Of a stretch of DNA of 64,000 nucleotides, positions 42,407-51,886 are shown piece after piece. Below the pieces are notes generated by a model, which saw only the letters and a program-made list of their open reading frames with translations, had not been told where the DNA came from and ran no database searches. Position numbers and translations under genes: made by a program. Source of the DNA: Gammaproteobacteria bacterium. GTDB taxonomy: Bacteria > Pseudomonadota > Gammaproteobacteria > Steroidobacterales > Steroidobacteraceae. Numbering within the stretch: the first letter of the stretch is position 1; the number at the start of each line of letters is the position of its first letter. The stretch covers positions 186,001 through 250,000 of the forward strand of contig VGUJ01000001.1 of the NCBI GenBank assembly GCA_016874235.1, in the 5' to 3' direction.

Positions 42407-42420
42407 TGCATATTGATGCA
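42407..42420. promoter_or_regulatory. ARG-box-like operator before argR
   Basis: TGCATATTGATGCA is a perfect inverted repeat of TGCAT/ATGCA with a 4-nt spacer, the same geometry as the ARG box half-sites TGAAT/ATTCA, differing at one symmetric position. It sits 17 bp upstream of the ATG at 42390, where a bound repressor would cover the promoter or transcription start. A second related half-site ATGCA is near 42387, at the argR start. A binding site for ArgR is likely but not proved. Confidence 0.6.
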
Positions 42421-42436
42421 GGCCAGTCAATAGGCG

Positions 42437-42491
42437 GGGGCCCACCCGGGACGGGTGGCCCGGCCGGGTCGGGGGTGCCCTTCGGCACCCC
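42437..42491 (-). terminator. Two strong GC hairpins after the M48 protease gene
   Basis: The first has arms GGGCCCACCCG and CGGGTGGCCC (about 42438-42461) with one bulge. The second is a perfect 8-bp stem GGGGTGCC/GGCACCCC (42472-42479 with 42484-42491) around a 4-nt loop. They lie between the M48 protease stop (42506) and argR. There is no T-run, so termination may be imperfect or Rho-assisted. They would insulate the arginine operon from read-through. Confidence 0.6.
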
Positions 42492-42505
42492 TTGGGGCAG
42501 GGGTC

Positions 42506-43780
42506 TCAGCCTGACTTGAGGGCGGCGAGCCGCTCGATGACCGGGGGGTGCGAGTAGTTGAACCGGACGTACCACGGATCGGGGGTCAGAGTGCTCGCGT
42601 TGTCCTCGGTCAATTTGACGAGGGCGGTGCTGAGATCCGCGCCACTCGACTGCTTCTTGGCGTAGGCGTCCGCCTGGAACTCATATTGGCGCGACCGACC
42701 ACTTGAAAGCGGTCCGAAGACGACGCTGAGGCAGGGCAAAACTAAAAGAAAGAGAAGTAATGCCAAAGCATCGTTGGAGGCTGAGGCATTGGGCGTCACG
42801 CCTAGGCCGAGATAGAACGCCGGTTGCTGAGCGAGCCACCCGAGCGTGGCTAGTCCGATCAGACTCATGACAAAGAGTCCGGCGATCAGCTTCATGATGT
42901 GTTTGTGATGGAAGTGTCCGAGCTCGTGAGCGAGCACCGCTTCAAGCTCGCCCGCGGACAACCGTGCCAGCAGCGTGTCGTAGAAGACGACTCGCTTGGA
43001 TCGACCGATACCGGTGAAGTAGGCGTTTGATTGTGCAGAGCGCTTGCTGCCATCCATCACGAACAGCCCCTTCGCGGAGAACCCACAGCGCTGCATCAGC
43101 TCATTGACTCGAGCGCGAAGCCCTTCGTCTTCGAGCGGTTTGAATTCATTGAACAGCGGCGCGATGAAAAGCGGATAGATGACCATGAGCAATAGGTTGA
43201 AGGCCATCCAAAGCGCCCACGCCCACAGCCACCACGTGGGGCCCGCCGCGCCCATCAACCAAAGCACTGCAGCAATGAGAGGGACACCGATGACGATCGA
43301 GAGCAGCGTATTCTTGATGACGTCGGTGAGCCACAGCCGATGCGTCATGCGATTGAAGCCGAATTTCTCTTCGATGCGAAAGTTTTGATACCACTCAAAG
43401 GGCAACTCGATGATGCTACCAACGAGCGTGAAGAGCACGACGAGCGTAACGGGGTAGAGAAGACTGGCCGTGGCGCTTTCGTCGCCACCAAAAAACCGCA
43501 GCACACCATCGTTCAGTAGATCGAGGCCGCCCCCGACCGTCCATCCCAGAAGTATCAGCGTGGCAAACGCCAGTTGCACCAGTCTTAATCTTTGATTCGC
43601 ACACGTGTAGTCGGCGGCCTTGACGTGCGCCTCGTGACTGATGACTTCGCCAAAACCTTCAGGCACCCGGTCGCGATGGGCACTGACATGCCTGATCTGC
43701 CGGCGAGCAAGCCAGATCTGAAGCAGTACGCTCAGCCCGAGAAAGACCAAAAAGAGCGTTGTTACGAGATCAGTGGTCAT
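42506..43780 (-). CDS. M48 family (Ste24/CAAX protease-like) zinc metallopeptidase
   Basis: 424 residues from the ATG at 43780; a GTG at 43792 adds four residues and neither start has a clear ribosome-binding site. It is a multi-pass membrane protein (six to seven hydrophobic segments) with the zinc motif HELGHFHHKH (HExxH) after LSAGELEAVLA, and the third ligand Glu probably in SRQYEFQADAYA. The layout matches the Ste24/CAAX prenyl protease 1 branch rather than HtpX. In bacteria these degrade or process membrane proteins; prenyl processing is not expected. It begins about 18 bp after the PhoD gene stop on the same strand. Confidence 0.9.
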   Translation of the reverse strand: MTTDLVTTLFLVFLGLSVLLQIWLARRQIRHVSAHRDRVPEGFGEVISHEAHVKAADYTCANQRLRLVQLAFATLILLGWTVGGGLDLLNDGVLRFFGGDESATASLLYPVTLVVLFTLVGSIIELPFEWYQNFRIEEKFGFNRMTHRLWLTDVIKNTLLSIVIGVPLIAAVLWLMGAAGPTWWLWAWALWMAFNLLLMVIYPLFIAPLFNEFKPLEDEGLRARVNELMQRCGFSAKGLFVMDGSKRSAQSNAYFTGIGRSKRVVFYDTLLARLSAGELEAVLAHELGHFHHKHIMKLIAGLFVMSLIGLATLGWLAQQPAFYLGLGVTPNASASNDALALLLFLLVLPCLSVVFGPLSSGRSRQYEFQADAYAKKQSSGADLSTALVKLTEDNASTLTPDPWYVRFNYSHPPVIERLAALKSG

Positions 43781-43797
43781 GGAAAACGCCACGGTCG

Positions 43798-45423
43798 TCA
43801 GATGAGATCGAGTTTGCGGGCGCCGCGCGCGGCGCGCAGCGTCTGCGTGCCATCAAGCGCAGTCCCGCGCTCACGAACGGTTTTAAGGAAATGGAACTGC
43901 CCGGTGACGGATTCGGGTGTTAGCAGAATGCTCGTATAGCCGCGTCGACTTGCATCCATGTACGCAAGACCTGGGTTGTGCGCCGTCACCGCGCGTGCGA
44001 TGTCGAGCGGATCGACGCCGGGCAAGTTGTATTCGAATCCCGGCGATGCAACCGACTGAGTCGCGAACTCGACCCCGACCTTCTGTTGTCCGATAGAGAG
44101 ATTTTGTGCCCACGCGTTGTGGGTATCGCCGGCGAGAACGACGAGATCCGCGTTGGCATCTGCTGCATCTTTGAGGAGGTGTGCTCGAGCAGCAGGGAAG
44201 CCTCCCCAGCTGTCGAGGTTATAGGGTAAACCTGCGCGTGAGGCGGCGAGACCGACACGAAGTCGTCGTCGAATGAACTCCGGCGACTCTGTGCTCACCC
44301 ATTTTGCGGCGTCCTGCGGCATGATGATTTCACCCATCAACACCTGTTGCGCCAATACTTGCCATCGCGTTTTGGCAGCCGTCGATCGTCGCAAACCGCG
44401 ACGCAGCCACTCTTCTTGTTCTGCGCCGAGCATCGTTCGGCTCGAGGAATTCACTACACCCTCACGAAATTCCACGAGGGCCTTGGCAATGTCTTCACGT
44501 CCTTTCAGTGCGCTTTCGAGATCCGGCGGGGCGTTGCGACCGGAAATGCGAGTTTCGAGCTTGAACAGTGTGGCTAAAGAGCCTATTTGATAGTCGCGCC
44601 AACGCGAATCGCTGACGGGCATCCATTCGCGATACACCCTCTCAGCGACCGCGCGACGTGTCGGCCAATCACCCTCCGTAGCGGGCTGATGATTTTCGGC
44701 ACCCTCCATCCACGCATCGTTGGTGAGTTCGTGATCGTCCCATTGCGCGATCATGGGATAAAACTGATGAATTCTTTGCAGATCGGGATCGAGTCGGTAG
44801 CTTGCATATCGCAAGCGGTAGTCGGCGAGCGAGACAATTTCGTGTTCGGGCTCGATATGGCGACCCGGGATCAACGATTTCAAATCAGGATAGCTGCCGA
44901 GTGGATACTCATAGATGTAATCGCCGACATGAACGATAACGTCGAGATCGCTGCGTTCACAGGCGTGAGCGTAGGCATTGAACCAGCCAAATCCGAGGTT
45001 CGAGCAAGAAAAGAGTCCGATACCAAATTTTGAAACCTCGCCGACCGGCAGCGTACGCGTACGACCCGTCACACTCATCGAGCCATCAGGAGCGATGAAC
45101 CGATAGAAGTACCAACGGCCAGGCTCGAGACCGCGAATCGTGAGGCGTGCGGTGTGGTCACGCTGAACTTCGGCGACGACTTCGCCACCGTTGACGATGC
45201 GAGTGAATCCGACATCTCGAGCGATCTCCGCTTTTAGGCGGACATCACCCTCGGCGACGAATCGCGTCCAGAGCAGTACGGAATCAGAGTCCGGCTCACC
45301 GCTCGTAACGCCGTGGGTGAAGCCGCGCGCCGAAAGCACGCTGGCCATCGCCGGCAGCGACAGGGCGCCGAGACCGAACATGGCGGCGTGAATCAGTTGG
45401 CGACGATCGAGGCGTAAAGTCAT
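43798..45423 (-). CDS. PhoD-like alkaline phosphatase/phosphodiesterase (Tat-exported)
   Basis: 541 residues from the ATG at 45423, chosen because AGGAG lies 6 bp upstream and the N-terminus DRRQLIHAAMFGLGALSLPA is a Tat signal. The N-terminal Fn3-like PhoD_N domain (FTHGVTSGEPDSDSVLLWT) is followed by the metallophosphatase domain with HVGDYIYEYPLG, IAQWDDHELTND, LAGDTHNAWA and ATQSVASPGFE, which supply the iron/calcium ligands. PhoD enzymes release phosphate from phosphomono- and diesters in the periplasm. Substrate and Pho-box control cannot be read here. Confidence 0.9.
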   Translation of the reverse strand: MTLRLDRRQLIHAAMFGLGALSLPAMASVLSARGFTHGVTSGEPDSDSVLLWTRFVAEGDVRLKAEIARDVGFTRIVNGGEVVAEVQRDHTARLTIRGLEPGRWYFYRFIAPDGSMSVTGRTRTLPVGEVSKFGIGLFSCSNLGFGWFNAYAHACERSDLDVIVHVGDYIYEYPLGSYPDLKSLIPGRHIEPEHEIVSLADYRLRYASYRLDPDLQRIHQFYPMIAQWDDHELTNDAWMEGAENHQPATEGDWPTRRAVAERVYREWMPVSDSRWRDYQIGSLATLFKLETRISGRNAPPDLESALKGREDIAKALVEFREGVVNSSSRTMLGAEQEEWLRRGLRRSTAAKTRWQVLAQQVLMGEIIMPQDAAKWVSTESPEFIRRRLRVGLAASRAGLPYNLDSWGGFPAARAHLLKDAADANADLVVLAGDTHNAWAQNLSIGQQKVGVEFATQSVASPGFEYNLPGVDPLDIARAVTAHNPGLAYMDASRRGYTSILLTPESVTGQFHFLKTVRERGTALDGTQTLRAARGARKLDLI

Positions 45424-45527
45424 GCGCGCTCCTGGAATTGGCGAAGCTAGACAGGCGTCCGTGATCGGAAGGATAGCCGAGTCACTTGCGATAGAATGCG
45501 ACAAGTTAATGACGTACGGAACCCCTG

Positions 45528-45833
45528 ATGAGCAGCCCCGAACAATTCGTCCTGATGGTCAACGCCGTCATTCTCATCTGCGCATACTTCGTCATTTATC
45601 CGTGCTTTGCGGGCTCTGATCAGAATCACCTCGCCATCAACGATTTGATCGCCAACGCTTGTGCGTTGCTCGTCGTAGGTTTGAATTTCTGGGGCTCCGG
45701 GGAGCGTTTCGACTTGCTGATCACAGAGGTGGGTTGGTTCGGTTTCACCGTGGTGACGTTCTTACTGATGGAGCTACCACTGTTCGTTTGGTATGCGCGG
45801 CGTCATCAGCTTTTCAGATCGAACGACGAGTAA
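45528..45833 (+). CDS. Small uncharacterised membrane protein
   Basis: 101 residues, not recognised. Three hydrophobic segments (about 5-27, 39-55 and 63-86) and a positively charged C-terminus (ARRHQLFRSNDE) predict an inner-membrane protein with little outside the bilayer. It is divergent from the PhoD gene (104-bp gap, with a possible -10 TAGAAT near 45493) and its end lies 6 bp from the convergent aroE stop. The clean hydropathy pattern and neat fit between neighbours support it as real. Confidence 0.7.
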   Translation: MSSPEQFVLMVNAVILICAYFVIYPCFAGSDQNHLAINDLIANACALLVVGLNFWGSGERFDLLITEVGWFGFTVVTFLLMELPLFVWYARRHQLFRSNDE

Positions 45834-45839
45834 GTTGTC

Positions 45840-46673
45840 TTACGCCGCGATCTTGCGGTGAACGTCTGCGGTGTTGGGGGCGATACCCCGCCAGATTCGG
45901 AAAGACTCCGCCGCCTGTTCGACCAACATCCCAAGTCCCTGAGCGACGCCAGCTGCGCCATACTGTCGTGCCCAGCGTATGAACGGCGTGTCGGGTTTGC
46001 CGTAACCGAGATCGTACGCAAACGTTCGTGGGCCGATGACTCGTGGATCGACCGCCGGAATGTCACCAGTCAGACCGAGTGGTGTTGCATGAATCACGAG
46101 ATCAAAGTTACCTCGATTCAAGAACGGACCGAGTTCGTCATAGCGGCAACCTTGCTCTCCTGCTAAGGCTCGCGCGCGCTCGGCCGTACGATTGGCGATG
46201 ACGAGTTCGGCGGGGCGACGTTCTTTTAGAGGTCCGAGGATGCCGCGTGTCGCACCGCCCGCTCCGAGAATGAGCAGACGACGATCGCTCACTTCGATAC
46301 CGAGTCGTGTGAGATCTGCCATGAGACCCGCGCCATCGGTGTTGTCCCCGCGTATACGACCGTCCTCAAGTTTGACGAGAGTGTTGACCGCACCGGCGCG
46401 TTGGGCGCGCGGGGTCAGCTCGTCCGCCCACGTCGCAGCGCGCTCTTTATGAGGCACCGTGACATTGAGACCACGGCCTCCGCTCTCGAAGAACGCAGAG
46501 ACTTCACGATCAAAGTTTTCGGGTGCGATGTCGTATCGGTCATAACTCATGGATTGTCGGTTCGCATCGGCGAATGCGCGATGGATCAATGGCGATAGGC
46601 TGTGCGCGACCGGATGACCGACAACGCCATAACGATCCGGTATCGCCGAAACAGGTTTATTGGATCGCGTCAT
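45840..46673 (-). CDS. aroE: Shikimate dehydrogenase AroE
   Basis: 277 residues. The N-terminal shikimate-binding domain has GHPVAHSLSPLIHRAFAD and NVTVPHKERAATWADE with the catalytic Lys; the NADP domain has LGAGGATRGILGPL and the NRT motif VIANRTAERA. It reduces 3-dehydroshikimate in aromatic amino acid synthesis. It is 13 bp downstream of rlmJ on the same strand. All expected motifs are present. Confidence 0.96.
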   Translation of the reverse strand: MTRSNKPVSAIPDRYGVVGHPVAHSLSPLIHRAFADANRQSMSYDRYDIAPENFDREVSAFFESGGRGLNVTVPHKERAATWADELTPRAQRAGAVNTLVKLEDGRIRGDNTDGAGLMADLTRLGIEVSDRRLLILGAGGATRGILGPLKERRPAELVIANRTAERARALAGEQGCRYDELGPFLNRGNFDLVIHATPLGLTGDIPAVDPRVIGPRTFAYDLGYGKPDTPFIRWARQYGAAGVAQGLGMLVEQAAESFRIWRGIAPNTADVHRKIAA

Positions 46674-46686
46674 GACTTACACGATG

Positions 46687-47592
46687 TTATCTCACGGCGC
46701 AGCCGCCGCGGGACTCCGGATCGAGCGCCGCATGCAGCGCAGGCAACCATTGGCGGGCATGCTCCTCGAATTGAAACGGCGGATTGATGATCAACATCCC
46801 CGATCCGTTTAACCCCACCCGCGTATCGAGAGGATGGATCCAAAGTTCGAGGGCCAGAGTCGAGAGGGCCTCGCCGCCGGCTTTCTGCGGTAGTGCTGAA
46901 ATCAGCTTCGTCCGCCATGTGTCTGTATCTTTGACCTGCTTGATGGGATACCAGATCGCAGTCACCGCATTGGCCAGCCGACGCAAGGCCTCTTGAGAGG
47001 CGCGCTCTGCGGCCTTGAAGTCGCTGGTAGTGTCCTCGTATGGCGGATCGATCACTACAAGTGCACGTCGCTCGATGGGAGGCAGCCAGGCGGCGAGCCG
47101 CCCATAGCCATCAGCACATTCGATGGTGATCGATGCCGGCGTTCCGTCGTGCTCCCGAGCGTACCTGCTCGCGTTTTTGACCGCCTCGCGCAGCGCTGCG
47201 TGTTCGGCGGGCTGCGACTCGATGAGAGTGAGCCGATCTTGAGGTCGAAGGGCTGCGAGTGCGATGAGGGGGGATCCGGGATACGCCTGTCGATCGGACG
47301 TACGTTGACGTGTCTCGCGCACGACCTTGAGATAATCGGCGATCTCAGGAAAGGGAGCGAACCTTGTGCCGTCTTGCGCCGCGTGAACGAGCAATCGCTC
47401 GATACCTTTCGCAGCTTCGTTGGCCTGCTTCGATTCGCTGGACGACAAATCATAGAGACCGCGGCCCGCATGAGTGTCGAGCAGTAGCAGTCCCTTGTCT
47501 TTTTTGGTGAGCGACCTGAGCAGCGCAAGCAGCGTGACGTGCTTCAGCACATCCGCGAAGTTTCCAGCATGAAACGCGTGTCGGTATTTCAC
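46687..47592 (-). CDS. rlmJ: 23S rRNA (adenine2030-N6)-methyltransferase RlmJ
   Basis: 301 residues. N-terminus MKYRHAFHAGNFADVLKHVT is the family signature (ComJ/YhiR). LLLLDTHAGRGLYDL binds S-adenosylmethionine and the catalytic DPPYED motif lies in ALVVIDPPYEDTT (about 175-187). It methylates A2030 of 23S rRNA before subunit assembly. In some bacteria the same protein is needed to use DNA as a nutrient, which is of interest beside the dead comM. It is 9 bp downstream of topA. Confidence 0.95.
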   Translation of the reverse strand: MKYRHAFHAGNFADVLKHVTLLALLRSLTKKDKGLLLLDTHAGRGLYDLSSSESKQANEAAKGIERLLVHAAQDGTRFAPFPEIADYLKVVRETRQRTSDRQAYPGSPLIALAALRPQDRLTLIESQPAEHAALREAVKNASRYAREHDGTPASITIECADGYGRLAAWLPPIERRALVVIDPPYEDTTSDFKAAERASQEALRRLANAVTAIWYPIKQVKDTDTWRTKLISALPQKAGGEALSTLALELWIHPLDTRVGLNGSGMLIINPPFQFEEHARQWLPALHAALDPESRGGCAVR

Positions 47593-47601
47593 CGGCCCGC
47601 G

Positions 47602-50145
47602 TCAGTCTGCAGCGTCCGTCGCCGCTTTCTTGCTCTTGGCTTTGGCTTTCTTTTTCTTAGGTGCCGACTTCGTCGGTGCCTTCGATGCGGATTTCGTGCG
47701 CCCAGGCTTGGCCGGCGCCTCTGCAGTCTCGACGACATCACTCACAGTCTTTTTTGCAGCGGTTTTCTTGCCGGCCGATTTTGCAGTCTTGCCGCCGAAG
47801 CGACCACGACCCGGGCGTTGCGGCGCCGCGGCCAGCAATGCGCGACACTCGTCGAGCGTCAAGGTTTTCGGGTCGCGGTCTTTCGGGATGCGCGCATTAC
47901 GTTGCTTGTCGGTGATGTACGGACCATAGCGCCCGTTCAGTACTTGAATATCGTCGATACCGAAGTCTTGGATGATGCGGTTCGCATCGGCGAGCTTCTT
48001 TGCTGCCACGACCTCGATCGCGCGCTCGAGTGTGATGGTATACGGATCATCTTCAGCCTTGAGCGAAGCATATTTGCTCCCGTATTTGATGTACGGGCCG
48101 AAGCGTCCGATGTTCGCTTCAAGCGGTTCGCCCTCCGGGCTCTCACCGAGCTTTCGCGGCAGCTGGAAAAGCTGCAGCGCTTCGGCCAGCGTGATCTTGT
48201 CCATGCTTTGCCCGGGACGCAGCCCTGCGAAGCGGGGTTTGTCTTCGTCATCACGCGTGCCGATTTGAACGAAGGGTCCAAAACGACCCATTCGAACCGA
48301 AATGGGCTTGCCACTCGCCTGGTCGGTACCGAGTTCTCGAGCTTGCGCCGCTTCGTCTCGCGAAACCGTTTTCTCGATGTGCTCGACGCGATCGATGAAC
48401 GGTTGCCAAAATTTCTGTAGCGGATCGGTCCAGGCTTCTTCGCCGCGCGAAATGGCATCGAGTTCGTCTTCCATGGCTGCTGTAAAACCATAGTCGACGT
48501 ATTCGCCGAAGTTCGAGCTCAGGAAGTTGTTGACGATCTTGCCGATGTCCGTCGGGATGAAACGGCGACCATCCATGTCGACATACTCGCGATCTTTGAG
48601 GGTCGAGATGATGGAGGCATAGGTCGACGGACGACCGATGCCATGCTCTTCGAGCGCTTTAACGAGCGAGGCTTCCGAGTAGCGCGGAGGCGGCTCAGTA
48701 AAATGTTGGGTACCGCGAAGGTTGACGAGTTTGACTTCGTCGCCTTCGTTCATGACCGGCAAAATGCGATCGCCCTCGTCGTCTGAGGAGTCGTCTTGCC
48801 CTTCGATATAGACTGCAATGAAGCCGGCCTTCAGTAGCGTCGAACCGTTGGCGCGCAGCAAGTGACGCTGCGGACCATCGGGGCCGGCAAGCAAGTCGAT
48901 GGCGACGGTGTCGAAAACGGCATGAGTCATTTGGCACGCGACCGCGCGTTTCCAGATGAGCGAATAGAGTTTGTGTTGGTCCGCGTCGATTTTGCCTTCG
49001 AGCATCTGAGGTAACACAGATGCCGACGTCGGACGGATGGCCTCGTGCGCCTCTTGGGCGTTACGAGATTTGTTCTTGTAGAAGCGTGGGGACTCCGGCA
49101 GCGACTCGGCGCCGTAAACGCGTCCGATGACTTCGCGGATCTCGGTGATGGCTTCGTTAGCCAGATTCACCGCATCGGTACGCATGTAGGTGATGAGACC
49201 CACAGCGCCCTCACCGTAATCGACGCCTTCATACAGTTGCTGTGCGAGACGCATGGTGCGCTGCGCCGAGAAACCGAGCTTGCGCGCAGCCTCCTGTTGC
49301 AACGTCGAGGTGGTAAATGGCGGCGCGGGGTTGCGATTACGCTGTTTGCGATCGACGGAGAGCACCCGCAACTTTCCGGACGGTGACAGTGGCGCTTCGC
49401 CGGCGGGAGCCCCTGCACCGCTCGCTTTGCACAGCGCGCGTTCGACGGTTTGTGCTTGGTCTGCATTGGTGAAACTGAACTGCTCGACTTTGCGCCCCTC
49501 GAATTCGACGAGCTTCAAAGGGAAAGACTGAGTCTCACGCTCGCCCTGAGCATCGAGCGACCAATACTCGCGCGGAATGAAGGCCTGAATCTCGGCCTCG
49601 CGCTCGCAGATCATGCGCAGCGCAGGGCTCTGAACGCGACCCGCCGAGAGACCTCGACGGACTTTCTTCCAGAGCAGCGGTGAGAGATTGAACCCGACGA
49701 GGTAGTCGAGTGCGCGACGCGCCTGCTGAGCATTGACGAGATCGAGCGACAGATCGCGCGGTGACTCGATCGCTTGGCGTACGGCATTTCGGGTAATTTC
49801 AAAGAATTCGACGCGATGCACTTCCTTGCCATCGAGATCGCCACGATCTTGCAGCAACTCGCGCAGATGCCACGAAATGGCTTCGCCTTCGCGATCAGGG
49901 TCGGTCGCGAGGTAAAGCGCCTTGGCTTTGCGGACGGCGCGCGAGATGGCCTCGACGTGACGCTCATTACGCTCGATGACGTCGTACTTCATCGCGAATC
50001 GACGTGATGGATCCACGGCGCCTTCCTTAGGCACGAGATCTCGTACGTGGCCATACGAGGCAAGCACCTCGAATTTGGGGCCGAGGTACTTCTTGATGGT
50101 CTTGGCCTTCGCCGGTGATTCGACGATGACGAGGTTTTCAGCCAT
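47602..50145 (-). CDS. topA: DNA topoisomerase I
   Basis: 847 residues. N-terminal TOPRIM domain (NLVIVESPAKAKTIKKYL, acidic DPDREGEAISWHL), and the active-site Tyr in GLITYMRTDAVNLANEA. The C-terminal region has no CxxC zinc fingers; instead there are Topo_C repeats (MGRFGPFVQIG, IGRFGPYIKYGS, NGRYGPYITDK) and a Lys/Ala-rich tail similar to actinobacterial and Xanthomonas enzymes. It relaxes negative supercoils. The gene follows smg by 21 bp, in the usual smg-topA order. Confidence 0.97.
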   Translation of the reverse strand: MAENLVIVESPAKAKTIKKYLGPKFEVLASYGHVRDLVPKEGAVDPSRRFAMKYDVIERNERHVEAISRAVRKAKALYLATDPDREGEAISWHLRELLQDRGDLDGKEVHRVEFFEITRNAVRQAIESPRDLSLDLVNAQQARRALDYLVGFNLSPLLWKKVRRGLSAGRVQSPALRMICEREAEIQAFIPREYWSLDAQGERETQSFPLKLVEFEGRKVEQFSFTNADQAQTVERALCKASGAGAPAGEAPLSPSGKLRVLSVDRKQRNRNPAPPFTTSTLQQEAARKLGFSAQRTMRLAQQLYEGVDYGEGAVGLITYMRTDAVNLANEAITEIREVIGRVYGAESLPESPRFYKNKSRNAQEAHEAIRPTSASVLPQMLEGKIDADQHKLYSLIWKRAVACQMTHAVFDTVAIDLLAGPDGPQRHLLRANGSTLLKAGFIAVYIEGQDDSSDDEGDRILPVMNEGDEVKLVNLRGTQHFTEPPPRYSEASLVKALEEHGIGRPSTYASIISTLKDREYVDMDGRRFIPTDIGKIVNNFLSSNFGEYVDYGFTAAMEDELDAISRGEEAWTDPLQKFWQPFIDRVEHIEKTVSRDEAAQARELGTDQASGKPISVRMGRFGPFVQIGTRDDEDKPRFAGLRPGQSMDKITLAEALQLFQLPRKLGESPEGEPLEANIGRFGPYIKYGSKYASLKAEDDPYTITLERAIEVVAAKKLADANRIIQDFGIDDIQVLNGRYGPYITDKQRNARIPKDRDPKTLTLDECRALLAAAPQRPGRGRFGGKTAKSAGKKTAAKKTVSDVVETAEAPAKPGRTKSASKAPTKSAPKKKKAKAKSKKAATDAAD

Positions 50146-50166
50146 GGGGCCGTCTCCGGCGCTGGG

Positions 50167-50658
50167 TCAGTGGGGCCGTTCGACCGGCAGATCGAACACG
50201 AGATTTTCCATACGCGAGCAGGCGAGTTCTTCGCCGGGCTGGCTGGAGAGCACCATGAGGGCAACCCACTTCAGCTGGTCGACATCGAGTTCGGAGGAAT
50301 CGAGCGCGAGCAGGCGCTCGATGACAATTTCGCGTTGCTGGGGCGAGAGGATGCCGGTGCGCTCGAGCTCGAGCAGATAACCGCGGCAGTCTGCCGGCAA
50401 ATGATTGAGTTCCGCGTCCGTGAACACCCGCATCGCGCGCGGGCCGGACTCAGCGAGCGACGGGCGGTGGCGTTCATAGGCGAGATCAGCGAGCCAATCG
50501 AGCGCGCGCTCGACGTTATCGCCCGGGAAACCGGCGCGCTCGAGGTCTTCGGCCAAGGCATCCCGCTCCGGCACCTCAGGGGCGTCGGCCAGCATGTACC
50601 GGTCGAACACATAGATGAGGATGTCGAGGACGCTGCCGTTGTCGGTCGTTTGAGTCAT
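50167..50658 (-). CDS. smg: DUF494 family protein Smg
   Basis: 163 residues. It begins with SVLDILIYVFDRYMLADAP, the Smg signature, and contains LERAGFPGDNVERALDWLADL and NHLPADCRGYLLELERTGIL. Function is uncertain; the gene almost always lies between dprA and topA, as here. It overlaps the dprA stop by 4 bp. The length is normal and no cofactor motif is visible. Confidence 0.93.
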   Translation of the reverse strand: MTQTTDNGSVLDILIYVFDRYMLADAPEVPERDALAEDLERAGFPGDNVERALDWLADLAYERHRPSLAESGPRAMRVFTDAELNHLPADCRGYLLELERTGILSPQQREIVIERLLALDSSELDVDQLKWVALMVLSSQPGEELACSRMENLVFDLPVERPH

Positions 50659-51776
50659 TCGATATGGGTTGACTGGAGCACTCTATAAAACCGGCCTGAC
50701 GAGTCCGATGCGATACGCCCCTCGGTCTCGAGGGAGAGGAGCAAGGACGCTACAGATGTGCTGGAGAGGCCGGTGCTCGCGATGAGCGCATCGAGGCTCG
50801 TAGGCTCGAAGCCGATGGCATCTAACAGGATTTCGGAGGGGTTGTCCAACCGCGACCCCCCGAGAGGCTCCGCTGACGAGAGCGGAAAAGGTAGTGTAAA
50901 GCCATGATTTAATTGATTAATTTTAAGCTCTCGAAAAACATCGTCAGCGTTCTCTACCAAGACGGCCCCCTCCCGGAGAAGTGCGTGGCATCCCCGCGAC
51001 AGGGGGCTATGGATGGATCCGGGGACTGCGAACACCTCCCGGCCTTGGTCCCCGGCGTATCGGGCCGTCGTCAGGGACCCGCTTTTGAATGCCGCCTCGA
51101 TCACGAGGACCCCCACCGACAGACCGCTGATAAGGCGATTTCGTTGCACGAAATGATGAGGGAGCGGGGCGGTCTCCGGTGGGAACTCGCTGATGAGAGC
51201 GCCACGGTCGAGGATGCGCGCGGCGAGGTCCGTGTGAGTATCGGGGTAGATACGGTCGAGCCCCGTTCCGCAGACGGCGAGCGTGGTGCCCTCGGCCGCT
51301 AAGGCGCCCGAGTGACTCGCCGCGTCGATACCGATGGCGAGTCCGCTCGTGATGGCGAGCCCGCATTGAGCAAAATGAAAGGCGAGATCGCGGGCGGTGA
51401 GCGCCCCGTTGGCAGTCGGGTGTCGGCTACCAACCATCGCCAATTGCGGCATTTTCAGCGCTTCGTGATGACCGCGAATGAAGATTACGGCCGGCGCACC
51501 GCGCACTTCGAGTAGCTGTGGAGGGTAGTCGGATTCGTGGGCCGCGATGATCTTGATGTGGTGTCGGGCCAGTGCCTCGAGCGTCGCGCGATGTCGAGAT
51601 GGGTCGTTGCGTTGAAGGGCCAGCGCTGCGGGTTTGGATAACCCGAGCGACATCAGGCGATCTTCAGGTAGGCCGATCAAGTCGAGTGGAGAAGACACGC
51701 GCTCGACGAGGCGACACCACGAACTCGCGTCGAGTCGCGGGAGGCAGGCAAAGCGGTAATGTTCCGGTGTGGTCAT
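50655..51776 (-). CDS. dprA: DNA processing protein DprA
   Basis: 373 residues from the ATG at 51776; a TTG three codons upstream is less likely. N-terminal SAM-like domain, then a Rossmann-fold with [28 protein letters not shown] and [17 protein letters not shown], and a C-terminal winged helix ([20 protein letters not shown]). DprA loads RecA on incoming single-stranded DNA in natural transformation. It is intact although comM at 17880 is broken. It lies divergent from def and overlaps smg by 4 bp. Confidence 0.95.
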   Translation of the reverse strand: MTTPEHYRFACLPRLDASSWCRLVERVSSPLDLIGLPEDRLMSLGLSKPAALALQRNDPSRHRATLEALARHHIKIIAAHESDYPPQLLEVRGAPAVIFIRGHHEALKMPQLAMVGSRHPTANGALTARDLAFHFAQCGLAITSGLAIGIDAASHSGALAAEGTTLAVCGTGLDRIYPDTHTDLAARILDRGALISEFPPETAPLPHHFVQRNRLISGLSVGVLVIEAAFKSGSLTTARYAGDQGREVFAVPGSIHSPLSRGCHALLREGAVLVENADDVFRELKINQLNHGFTLPFPLSSAEPLGGSRLDNPSEILLDAIGFEPTSLDALIASTGLSSTSVASLLLSLETEGRIASDSSGRFYRVLQSTHIE

Positions 51777-51840
51777 GGGTGCCAAAGAGTACGGAGCGCC
51801 ACAGTTTCGGCGAGCCGCAAAAGGCGCGAAACCTCACTGA

Positions 51841-51846
51841 TATAAT
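51841..51846 (+). promoter_or_regulatory. Consensus -10 TATAAT upstream of def
   Basis: A perfect TATAAT with G at the following position lies 40 bp before the def start at 51887. The hexamer at 17 bp spacing (CAAAAG) is a poor -35. The 110-bp dprA/def gap holds no gene. This is the likely housekeeping promoter of the def-fmt-rsmB-DUF4390-ntrYX unit. Confidence 0.55.
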
Positions 51847-51886
51847 GCTGTCCAACGAATTACCTTTCTGGCAGGGGTCTCCTCCC

